Shown: positions 45,340 to 53,300 of the stretch, one piece after another
How positions within the stretch are numbered: position 1 is the stretch's first letter
Layout: each line of letters begins with the position of its first letter
Source of the DNA: Gilliamella sp. ESL0443
Lineage (GTDB): Bacteria; Pseudomonadota; Gammaproteobacteria; Enterobacterales; Orbaceae
NCBI RefSeq assembly: GCF_019469165.1
Contig: NZ_CP048263.1
Coordinates: 620,001 to 684,000 of the forward strand
Length of the DNA: 64,000 nt
Reading direction: 5' to 3'
Notes under the pieces: generated by a model
The model's database searches: none
What the model was told of the DNA's origin: nothing
The model's input: the letters and a program-made list of their open reading frames with translations, nothing else
Position numbers and translations under genes: made by a program

Positions 45340-46275
45340 ATGAAAAATCATTTGAGCCCTTATATGCAATTTACCCGACAAGAGTGGGCTGGCTTGCGTA
45401 ATGCGGTACCGATGACTTTAACTGCTGAAGAATTAACCTCGTTACAAGGAATTAATGAAGATTTGTCTATGGATGAAGTAAGTGAAATTTACTTGCCTTT
45501 ATCTCGATTACTCAATTACTATATAAGCAATAGTTTTAGCCGTCAGGCAGTCTTATCAAAGTTTCTAGGTAAAAGTCAGAAAATACCTTATGTTATCGGT
45601 ATTGCTGGTAGTGTTGCTGTTGGTAAAAGCACCACAGCTCGTGTCTTACAAGCATTATTAACTCGTTGGCCGGAACATCGTAAAGTTGCGTTAGTAACGA
45701 CCGATGGCTTTTTATATCCCAATCGTTATCTTGAAGAACGTGGTATCATGAATAAGAAAGGATTTCCTCAATCTTATGATATCAAAAAGTTAATTAATTT
45801 TGTTGCTGATGTAAAGTCAGGTCAGTCAGAAGTTAAAGCACCCGTTTATTCTCATTTGGTTTACGATATTGTTAAAGACGAACAGATTACTATCGACAGT
45901 CCAGATATTTTAATTCTTGAAGGATTAAATGTTTTACAAGGCACCATAAATTATACACAGGCTAACAATCGGGTGTTTGTTTCCGATTATGTAGACTTTT
46001 CAATATATGTCGATGCACAATTACCCTTATTACACGATTGGTATGTGAATCGATTTTTAAAATTTAGAGCTGGGGCATTTAGTGATCCTAACTCTTACTT
46101 TAACCACTATTCTAAGCTTCCCGAGGAAGAGGCTGTGAATATTGCTAACCGCCTTTGGCGAGAAATTAATGAATTGAACTTGATCGAAAATATCCTGCCA
46201 ACACGGGAACGAGCAAGTTTGATTTTAACCAAAGGTAAAGATCATAAAGTAGATTGTGTTCAATTAAGAAAATAA
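45340..46275 (+). CDS. coaA: Type I pantothenate kinase
   Basis: First committed enzyme of coenzyme A synthesis, phosphorylating pantothenate with ATP and feedback-inhibited by CoA. The 311-residue protein has the P-loop [20 protein letters not shown] (about 88-107), [46 protein letters not shown] and [10 protein letters not shown]. All blocks match E. coli CoaA. The stop is followed 16 bases later by the DUF1090 gene, possibly cotranscribed. Confidence 0.97.
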   Translation: MKNHLSPYMQFTRQEWAGLRNAVPMTLTAEELTSLQGINEDLSMDEVSEIYLPLSRLLNYYISNSFSRQAVLSKFLGKSQKIPYVIGIAGSVAVGKSTTARVLQALLTRWPEHRKVALVTTDGFLYPNRYLEERGIMNKKGFPQSYDIKKLINFVADVKSGQSEVKAPVYSHLVYDIVKDEQITIDSPDILILEGLNVLQGTINYTQANNRVFVSDYVDFSIYVDAQLPLLHDWYVNRFLKFRAGAFSDPNSYFNHYSKLPEEEAVNIANRLWREINELNLIENILPTRERASLILTKGKDHKVDCVQLRK

Positions 46276-46291
46276 ACTTAGGGGAATCAAT

Positions 46292-46747
46292 ATGAAATCA
46301 GCAATTAGGTTATTAAGTAAGTTAAGCATTATCACTTTAGTTACTGCATTTTCTGTAAACAGTTATGCAACAAATAATGATGAATACCAAGGGTTAAATT
46401 GTGACGGTAAAAAACAAGCAATCCAAACTAAAATAGATCAAGCTAAGAATGCCAATAATGCTAATGAAGTTGCAGGTCTTGAAAAAGCACTTCAAGAAGT
46501 TAATACCAATTGTAAAGATGAAACATTAGAAGAAAAATATAAAAGATTAGTGGTTGAAAAAACTAAAGATGTTACTGATAAAACTAAAGAATTAGCAGAA
46601 AAGACTAAAGAATATGCAAAAGACAAACTCAATGCAAATCAAGATAAAATTGATGCATTAAAAGCTAAATTAAATGATGCTGAAAAAGAGTTATCTGATG
46701 CTAAAGATAAACTTGCTGATTATTACAAACAAATGACTAGCAAATAG
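46292..46747 (+). CDS. DUF1090 family periplasmic protein
   Basis: Small exported protein of 151 residues related to E. coli YqjC. A signal peptide (LSIITLVTAFSVNSYA, cleavage before TNNDEYQ) is followed by the DUF1090 pattern: Cys-x-x-Lys with helix KKQAIQTKIDQAKNANNANE then VAGLEKALQEVNTNC, two cysteines framing a helical hairpin, and a long Lys/Asp/Glu-rich coiled coil (DVTDKTKELAEKTKEYAKDK, LKAKLNDAEKELSDAKDKL). Function unknown; YqjC has been linked to envelope or acid stress. TAGGGG precedes the start region. Confidence 0.85.
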   Translation: MKSAIRLLSKLSIITLVTAFSVNSYATNNDEYQGLNCDGKKQAIQTKIDQAKNANNANEVAGLEKALQEVNTNCKDETLEEKYKRLVVEKTKDVTDKTKELAEKTKEYAKDKLNANQDKIDALKAKLNDAEKELSDAKDKLADYYKQMTSK

Positions 46748-46762
46748 AGTAAAGTTAAACGC

Positions 46763-46788
46763 AAAAAAGTGCCTTCCTCAACTTTTTT
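46763..46788 (+). terminator. A/T-stem terminator that is also a variant of the dispersed repeat
   Basis: AAAAAAGT and ACTTTTTT pair over 8 bases around GCCTTCCTCA, 16 bases after the DUF1090 stop. Read on the minus strand it is AAAAAAGTTGAGGAAGGCAC then T6, sharing AAAAAAGTTGAGGA with the dispersed repeat. It could be an independent terminator or an evolved copy. Confidence 0.55.
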
Positions 46789-46796
46789 GTTAGATA

Positions 46797-46830
46797 AGCA
46801 CCATTAATCGAGCGTTAATGGTGCTTTTTT
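46797..46830 (+). terminator. Intrinsic terminator before the queuosine locus
   Basis: AGCACCATTAA (46797-46807) and TTAATGGTGCT (46815-46825) pair perfectly around TCGAGCG and are followed by TTTTT. It isolates queF from coaA and the DUF1090 gene. Confidence 0.9.
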
Positions 46831-46897
46831 ATTGATAAAAGATAATGTGCTTAAACTAGACTTTTCTGCCTAAAAAGAGTAAGGTGTGCGCCTTATT

Positions 46898-46936
46898 ACG
46901 TGGTTCGTGAACCTCCCACGCTAAAAAACTAAGGAA
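46898..46936 (+). promoter_or_regulatory. preQ1-I riboswitch upstream of queF
   Basis: CGTGG (46899-46903) pairs with CCACG (46916-46920) as P1; the loop is TTCGTGAACCTC; the tail CTAAAAAACTAAGGA (46921-46935) is the A-rich strand that threads the minor groove and contains the queF Shine-Dalgarno AAGGA. The order GGTTC, ACCTCCC, AAAAAACTAA is almost that of the known B. subtilis queC aptamer. Ligand binding would sequester AAGGA and repress translation of queF. A small hairpin TAAGG/CCTTA sits directly upstream (46880-46894). Confidence 0.88.
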
Positions 46937-46942
46937 AATTTA

Positions 46943-47416
46943 ATGAGCAACATTACACTACTTGGCGACCAATCTGTTCGCTATCCAACTGACTATTGTC
47001 CTAATATTTTAGAAACCTTTGATAATAAACACCCCGGTAATGATTATTTTGTTAAATTTAATTGCCCGGAATTTACCAGCCTTTGTCCTATCACTGGTCA
47101 ACCTGATTTTGCAACGATTTATATTTCGTATGTCCCCAATATAAAGATGGTGGAAAGTAAATCGCTCAAACTCTATTTATTTAGCTTTCGTAATCATGGT
47201 GATTATCATGAAGATTGCATTAATATCATTATGAAAGATCTGATTAAATTAATGGATCCTAAATATATTGAGGTTTGGGGGAAATTTACACCACGTGGTG
47301 GTATCTCTATCGACCCTTATGCTAATTACGGTAAACCTGGTACTAACTGGGAACAAATTGCGCTAAATCGTTTAGCTAATCACGATCTTTATCCTGAAAA
47401 AGTCGATAATCGTTAA
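46943..47416 (+). CDS. queF: NADPH-dependent 7-cyano-7-deazaguanine reductase (preQ1 synthase), single-domain
   Basis: Reduces the nitrile preQ0 to the amine preQ1 in queuosine synthesis. The 157-residue product is the short type I (Bacillus) form, not the bimodular form of about 280 residues in E. coli. Cys48 in [20 protein letters not shown] forms the thioimide, and [20 protein letters not shown] is the NADPH-binding QueF motif. [15 protein letters not shown] leads into the active site. Translation begins at ATG 46943 with its ribosome-binding site inside the preQ1 aptamer tail. queC follows after 37 bases. Confidence 0.96.
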   Translation: MSNITLLGDQSVRYPTDYCPNILETFDNKHPGNDYFVKFNCPEFTSLCPITGQPDFATIYISYVPNIKMVESKSLKLYLFSFRNHGDYHEDCINIIMKDLIKLMDPKYIEVWGKFTPRGGISIDPYANYGKPGTNWEQIALNRLANHDLYPEKVDNR

Positions 47417-47453
47417 TTCTTTTCGTACACAAATTAAATCGGAACAGTTAAAA

Positions 47454-48113
47454 ATGCAAAATCGTAAAGCACTAGTGATATTTTCTGGTGGGCAAGATTC
47501 TACTACCTGTTTACTGCAAGCCATTGCTGATTATGGGCGTGAAAACGTTGAAACAATCAGCTTTCAATATGGTCAACGACATGCCATTGAGCTTGAAAAA
47601 GCCAAATGGATTGCTGACGATCTTGGTGTAAAGCAAACCGTCATTGACACTTCAGTGATCAAACAAACAACTAATAATGCCTTGGTTGATGACTCGCAAG
47701 AAATTAAATCAGCTCAAGAAGGGAATTATCCGAATACCTTTGTTGACGGGCGTAATATGCTATTTTTATTGTTAGCCGGGTGTTATGCCAAACAGCACAG
47801 TATTAAAGATATCATTATTGGCGTATGTGAAACCGATTTTAGTGGTTATCCGGATTGTCGAGATATCTTTATTAAATCCATGAATGTTTCGATGAATTTA
47901 GCATTGGATTACACGTTTAACATCATTACCCCATTAATGTATCTGACTAAAGCGCAAACATGGGAAATGGCTGATAAACTTGGTTATCTTGATTATATTC
48001 GGCTACACACTCACACTTGTTATTATGGGGTAGAGGGGGGATGTGGTAAATGTCCTAGTTGCGACTTACGTGAAAAAGGGTTAAATCAGTATCTAACCCA
48101 TAGCTCTAAATAG
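47454..48113 (+). CDS. queC: 7-cyano-7-deazaguanine synthase QueC
   Basis: ATP-dependent ligase turning 7-carboxy-7-deazaguanine and ammonia into preQ0. The 219 residues have the PP-loop [13 protein letters not shown] (residues about 9-20), [31 protein letters not shown] and the C-terminal zinc site [20 protein letters not shown] with four cysteines. Co-located with queF, the next pathway enzyme but one substrate later, under the same riboswitch. queD and queE are not in the window. Confidence 0.96.
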   Translation: MQNRKALVIFSGGQDSTTCLLQAIADYGRENVETISFQYGQRHAIELEKAKWIADDLGVKQTVIDTSVIKQTTNNALVDDSQEIKSAQEGNYPNTFVDGRNMLFLLLAGCYAKQHSIKDIIIGVCETDFSGYPDCRDIFIKSMNVSMNLALDYTFNIITPLMYLTKAQTWEMADKLGYLDYIRLHTHTCYYGVEGGCGKCPSCDLREKGLNQYLTHSSK

Positions 48114-48134
48114 TATTATTTAAAGGGGAAATGC

Positions 48135-49295
48135 ATGTCTGACAATCATCAACGATTAGTCTCATTGGATGTATTGAGAGGAATGACCATTGCAGGAATG
48201 ATTTTAGTGAATAATCCAGGGTCGCCAAATGCTATTTATCCTTTACTTAGGCATGCTAAATGGAACGGGCTGACTTTTGCCGATCTCATCTTTCCTTTAT
48301 TTATGTTTATTATGGGAGTGTCGACTTATATTTCCCTAAATAAATTAGATTTTAAGCTTAATAAAATTCTGCTAATTAAAATCTTAAAAAGAACACTGAT
48401 TATTTTTGCTATTGGATTATTGATTGCTTGGTTTTCGGGTTTTCTTGCTTTGTATAAGTATTTTAATTGGCTGCCGTTTCATGAGCGGATGGTTGAATCT
48501 TTGTCTTGTATAGATCAAATCCGAATTATGGGCATTTTACAACGTTTAGCGATCTGTTATTTGTTTTCTTCTCTTATTATTTTATGTTTTGATAGAAAAT
48601 ATTTGCCTGTTCTGATCGTTCAAATATTACTGTTTTATTTTTTCATCTTATATTTGGGCGACGGGTTTGAGCAAAAAAATAACAACATTATTGCTAAAGT
48701 CGATAGAATGATTTTGGGTGAAGAGCGTATGTATCTGGATAATGGTATGTATTTTGAACCGGAAGGGATATTAAGTACCTTTCCGGCCATTGCTCAAGTC
48801 CTTATCGGTTTTTGTATCGCCAAACAATTATTTGCGACTAATGTTAATGTCGACAAAATAAAAATCTTGATTAAATACGGGATAATTTTTTCAATAATAG
48901 GGTTTATTTTGAGTTTTATCTGCCCAATTAATAAAAAAATCTGGTCACCGTCATTTGTATTGGTGACTTGTGCTATAGGTTGTGTCTTATTTGCCTTATT
49001 AATTTGGTTGATTGATATCAAAAAATACAAAAACGCCGTTCATTGTTTTATCCCCTTTGGCATGAATTCTTTATTCATTTTTGTTATCGCCGGTATTATT
49101 TCGATTATAACGCGTAGAATGACGCTGGTTTATCATTCTGATTCATTGAGTTTGCGACAATTTCTGTATTCAAAGGTTTTAGGGCAATATTTTGGAAACT
49201 ATCCCAGTTCTTTTATCTATGCCTTATTCATTGTCGTGATTTGTTGGTTGATTGCTTTTATTTTATATAAAAAGCATTTTTTTATAACAATTTAA
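48135..49295 (+). CDS. Membrane acyltransferase, heparan-glucosaminide N-acetyltransferase-like (DUF5009/COG4299)
   Basis: Polytopic inner-membrane protein of 386 residues with about ten hydrophobic segments. The N-terminal RLVSLDVLRGMTIAGMILVN, HAKWNGLTFADLIFPLFMFI and MGVSTYISLN are signatures of the HGSNAT/YeiB-like acyltransferase family, which moves acetyl groups from acetyl-CoA across the membrane to a sugar amine or similar acceptor. LQRLAICYLF and FGMNSLFIFVIAG also fit. The acceptor is unknown. It starts 22 bases after queC with AAGGGG upstream and ends in a terminator, so it is the third gene under the queF riboswitch, an association with queuosine that I do not know from the literature. 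Confidence 0.82.
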   Translation: MSDNHQRLVSLDVLRGMTIAGMILVNNPGSPNAIYPLLRHAKWNGLTFADLIFPLFMFIMGVSTYISLNKLDFKLNKILLIKILKRTLIIFAIGLLIAWFSGFLALYKYFNWLPFHERMVESLSCIDQIRIMGILQRLAICYLFSSLIILCFDRKYLPVLIVQILLFYFFILYLGDGFEQKNNNIIAKVDRMILGEERMYLDNGMYFEPEGILSTFPAIAQVLIGFCIAKQLFATNVNVDKIKILIKYGIIFSIIGFILSFICPINKKIWSPSFVLVTCAIGCVLFALLIWLIDIKKYKNAVHCFIPFGMNSLFIFVIAGIISIITRRMTLVYHSDSLSLRQFLYSKVLGQYFGNYPSSFIYALFIVVICWLIAFILYKKHFFITI

Positions 49296-49309
49296 AAATA
49301 TTAGATATC

Positions 49310-49363
49310 GATGTAATTAAATTCGGGTTATCCGACATTTTTAACCTTAATTACATCATTTTT
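49310..49363 (+). terminator. Terminator of the queF-queC-acyltransferase operon
   Basis: GATGTAATTAA (49310-49320) pairs perfectly with TTAATTACATC (49347-49357), with an inner GGTTA/TAACC stem, followed by ATTTTTA. It lies 15 bases beyond the acyltransferase stop and upstream of the second riboswitch. Confidence 0.75.
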
Positions 49364-49375
49364 ACGTTAAAGATT

Positions 49376-49407
49376 ATGGGTTCTCTCACCCCATTTAAAA
49401 AAGGAAA
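49376..49407 (+). promoter_or_regulatory. Second preQ1-I riboswitch, upstream of yhhQ
   Basis: ATGGG (49376-49380) pairs with CCCAT (49390-49394); the loop is TTCTCTCAC; the A-rich tail TTTAAAAAAGGAAA carries the yhhQ Shine-Dalgarno AAGGAAA. GGGTTC...ACCCC followed by an A run ending in the ribosome-binding site is the preQ1-I pattern and resembles the Thermoanaerobacter aptamer. A class II assignment is excluded by size. It should repress translation of the precursor importer when preQ1 is abundant. Confidence 0.82.
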
Positions 49408-49412
49408 CGAAT

Positions 49413-50087
49413 ATGTATTTGAATATTCACTCTGAAACACTTCAGAACAAATTCAATTCAGCTCAGCAGCGCAAAGCGCTTTGCTGGCTCTCTTTTTTTC
49501 ATATTTTAGTTATTGCTTCGAGCAATTATCTGGTACAAATCCCATTTGATATATTCGGTTTTCATACCACATGGGGAGCATTTACTTTTCCATTTATCTT
49601 TTTAACCACCGATTTAACCATTCGGGTATTTGGTGCTAGTCTTGCCAGAAAAATTATCTTTGTCGTTATGATACCGGCATTACTGTTCTCTTATTCCATT
49701 TCGGTTGTGTTTTTTGAAGGGCATTGGCTGGGATTTTCAGCTTTATCTGATTTTAACAGTTTTGTTTTCCGTATTGCTTTAGCCAGTTTTGCCGCTTATT
49801 TAGTTGGGCAATTGATGGATATCACTGTGTTTAATTATTTACGTAAGAATAAAGCATGGTGGGTTGCGCCTTCGGCGTCAGCGGTGTTAGGTAATAGTAT
49901 TGATACTATTGTCTTTTTTGCCATTGCCTTTTATCAAAGTAGCGACGAATTTATGGCCAATCATTGGATCGAGATTGCCGCAATTGACTATAGTTTTAAA
50001 ATTTTGATTTGTGGATTATTCTTCTTACCGCTTTATGGCATTATTTTGAATTTCATTTTAAAAAAACTGCTTATAAAATCACTATAA
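49413..50087 (+). CDS. yhhQ: Queuosine precursor transporter YhhQ
   Basis: Inner-membrane importer of preQ0/preQ1 in the COG1738 VUT family. The 224 residues have about six hydrophobic segments; HTTWGAFTFPFIFLTTDLTI, RVFGASLARKII, VGQLMDITVFNYLRKNKAWW and VAPSASAVLGNSIDT are the conserved blocks (Asp in TTDLTIRVFG included). Starts at ATG 49413, six bases after the second riboswitch tail. De novo enzymes and an importer in one locus give the cell both synthesis and salvage of the tRNA base. Confidence 0.94.
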   Translation: MYLNIHSETLQNKFNSAQQRKALCWLSFFHILVIASSNYLVQIPFDIFGFHTTWGAFTFPFIFLTTDLTIRVFGASLARKIIFVVMIPALLFSYSISVVFFEGHWLGFSALSDFNSFVFRIALASFAAYLVGQLMDITVFNYLRKNKAWWVAPSASAVLGNSIDTIVFFAIAFYQSSDEFMANHWIEIAAIDYSFKILICGLFFLPLYGIILNFILKKLLIKSL

Positions 50088-50136
50088 CAACCTGATTAAT
50101 TACTTAATTATTCGGAATAATTGTTAATATTTAGAG

Positions 50137-50156
50137 CTTATCAGCGTTATGATAAG
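50137..50156 (+). terminator. Stem-loop after yhhQ
   Basis: CTTATCA and TGATAAG around GCGTTA, about 50 bases after the yhhQ stop. No strong T run directly follows, so it is a weak terminator candidate; the dispersed repeat begins 24 bases later. Confidence 0.4.
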
Positions 50157-50179
50157 TTCTAAATGCTAAAACCCCTCTC

Positions 50180-50205
50180 AAAAACCCCGTTCCTCAACTT
50201 TTTTT
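50180..50205 (-). repeat. Dispersed repeat, copy 3, inverted
   Basis: On the minus strand it reads A7-GTTGAGGAACGGGG-T5, differing from copies 1 and 2 by one base (A for G). It lies between yhhQ and the macroglobulin gene, both on the plus strand, so its orientation is opposite to the flanking genes. Confidence 0.75.
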
Positions 50206-50262
50206 ACCAATTTAAAATATTTAATTATCTCAAAAAAAATTAAAAATCTTGATAAAGATTCT

Positions 50263-50291
50263 TTGCTAAAGTTTTTGTGAAAGTGCATAAT
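50263..50291 (+). promoter_or_regulatory. Sigma-70 promoter of the macroglobulin gene
   Basis: TTGCTA (50263-50268), 17-base spacer, CATAAT (50286-50291), 57 bases ahead of the start codon. Three mismatches in total, with optimal spacing. Confidence 0.5.
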
Positions 50292-50347
50292 ATGAACAAA
50301 AAAATAAGTAGTATTTTTATCAGGAATAGAAAGGATTAGGTGAAACA

Positions 50348-53300
50348 ATGAGATTGATAAAACACTTAGCTGTGTTGGGTTTGTTTTTGACGTTATGCGC
50401 TTGTGATAATCAAAAAGATAAATCGACAGATTCAGTAAGTAATAATAAAACTGAATTAACTACAAATAATACCAGTAATACCAGTAATACAACGCATGAT
50501 TCGAGTACAAATTCGCAATCTCATAACCCATTTAATCCAACACCTGAACTAATCGAAAAATATAAAGGTAAAAATCTAAAAGTTCTCGATAGTTCAGAAT
50601 TAATCATTGATGGTTCAAGCACATTAGTCGTGACGTTTTCTGTCCCTCTCAATCCGAAATTGAATTTTTCAAATTTATTAAGATTGGTTGACAAAGAGAG
50701 TGGTGTGGTTGATGGCGCTTGGGAGTTGTCTGATAATGGCCTTGAATTAAAACTTCGCTACCTTCAGCCAAATCGTAAATTGGTTTTAACTATCGATAAG
50801 ATGTTATCAGCGATTAATGATAGCCATTTGTCATCTGTTTATGAAGCTCAAATAACCACCCAAGATCGCCAACCTATGGTTGGTTTTGCTAGTACTGGAT
50901 TTTTATTACCAAGTAAATCCATGAGTGGATTGCCGATTAATACGCTCAATGTTGATAAAGTTGATATAAACTTTTTCAAAATTAAGCCAGAAAAATTACC
51001 TATTTTACTTGATAATTATGGTTTTATTGATATGTTGTCAATTTGGCGTTCGCAAAGTATGAGTGAATATACTGATTTAGTTTATTCTTCAAGATTTGAT
51101 CTTAATCCTAGACCGAATGCTCAAGAAACCATTATCGTTAACCTTTCTACAGTTTCTGAACTTAATCAAGAAGGTGTTTATATTGCGGTAATGAATGAAG
51201 CGGGTACTTATAATGAATCAAATCCTGCAACAATATTTTCAATAAGTAATATCGGGGTTTCATATCATCGTTATGATAATGGTAAATTAGCGGTAACGAC
51301 TCATGCGTTAGATAACGGTAAGCCACTAGCTAATATTAATTTAACATTATTATGCGAATCTAATAATAAGCAGTGTAAGAATATTAAGGCAACGACAGAT
51401 AAAGATGGCTATGTTGAAATCGATGGCAACAACAAGGCATATAGCGTATTGACTGCAACCGATGGCGAGCAAACTTCATTTTTGATGGTTAATCGTGTTG
51501 CGCTTAATTTAACTGATTTCAATTTATCGGGCAAACCTTTCTACCAAAAACAATTATTTGTTTTTGGCCCTCGTGACCTTTATCGTCCGAACGAAACCGT
51601 CTATTTTAATGCACTATTACGTGATGCAGATGGACAGCCATTACCTGATCAACCAATCGTCGCTGAAGTGTTTTCTTCTAATGGTCGAGTTGTCAAAACT
51701 TATCAACTAAAAAGCAGTGTGAATACCAATGGTTTATATCAACAACAATTTGTTATCCCCGCTGATGCAGCAACAGGTAATTGGTTAATTCGTTTCAATT
51801 TAGGTGATGATAACTATCGCCAGTGGAATTTCAAAGTTGAAGAATTTTTGCCAGAACGTATGGCGATGGAAATACACAGTTCATCTGATGGTCCAATTCT
51901 TAAGAGTGAAGATGTTTCTTTTGATATAAAAGGTTGGTATTTATATGGTGCGCCAGCATCTGGTAATCGCTTAGATGCTAATCTTTATTTAAAGAAAGTT
52001 GATACCATTGCAGGATTAGATGACTTCAAAATTGGATCAGCTACTGAAGAAAATCCATATCGCGAACTTGATTCTTTAGAGTTAAAGTTAGATAGCGATG
52101 GTTTAACTGAAATTAATATTGAGAATAATTATTGGTCAGGAAGCTCATCACCTCTAAAAGTCGTTTTACAAGCTAGTTTGCTAGATTCTGGTGGTAGACC
52201 AGTTACGCGTTATGCAACACAAACTATTTGGCCTGCACCTAAATTGCCGGCAATCCGAGCATTATTTGAAAACTCAGAATATTATGATTGGAATAGCGAT
52301 AATTATTTTGAGCGTCCAACTGTAGACATAAATAGTAATGCTGAATTCGAAATCGCTTATGTTGATTTGGATGGGGAAAAATTAGGTACAAAATCATTAA
52401 AAGCTAGACTAGTTCGTGAGCGTAATGATTACTATTGGGTTTGGTCTGAGGAAGATGGTTGGCGTCAAAGTTCCAACTCGAAGGAATTTGTGGTTTCTGA
52501 AGATCAGTTATCTATTGAGGCAGGCAGTACCACAAAAATAACCTATCAACCTACTGATTATGGTGCTTACCGAATTGAAGTGGTAGATACAAACAGTAAA
52601 GTCGTATCAAGTCTCAGATTCTGGGTTGGTTATGATTGGGAAGATAATACTCATGGTACTAAATCAGTACGTCCAGACCAAGTTAAGTTAAGTATTGATA
52701 AACCATCTTATAATCCTGGCGATGTCGCTAAAGTTAATGTTCAAGCACCGGTAGCGGGTTCTGGTTATATTTCTCTCGAAACCAATGATGGGACGATTTG
52801 GAAAAAAGCAATTACGGTGGGTGAAGAAGGTTTAGATGTCGAAATTCCTATTGAAAAATGGGGGCGACATGATGTCTATATTAGTGCTATGATTATTCGC
52901 CCTTCGACTGATGCTTCCGTGCAAACAGTTAAACGAGCAATTGGTTTACTTTATTTACCAATTGATACGTCTAATCGTCAATTAAATGTGACAATTGATA
53001 CACCGGTACAAGTAGAACCTGAAACTGTTGTGCCAATTAAAATTAAAATGGATAAGCCATCTGTCCAAAAAGATAAAAAAGTGACTGTATTGGTTTCAGC
53101 TGTTGATTCAGGTGTTTTAAATATCACTGATTATGTCACACCAGATCCTTATGCTTGGTTTTTAGGACGTAAACGTTTTAATGTAGATATTAACGATGTC
53201 TATGGCAGCTTAATTGAAGCTACTGGTCGTAATGTAAATATGAGCTTTGGTGGTGATGCGATGGGTGCTGGCGGTAAAAAACCGTCAAATGAAGTTCTAA

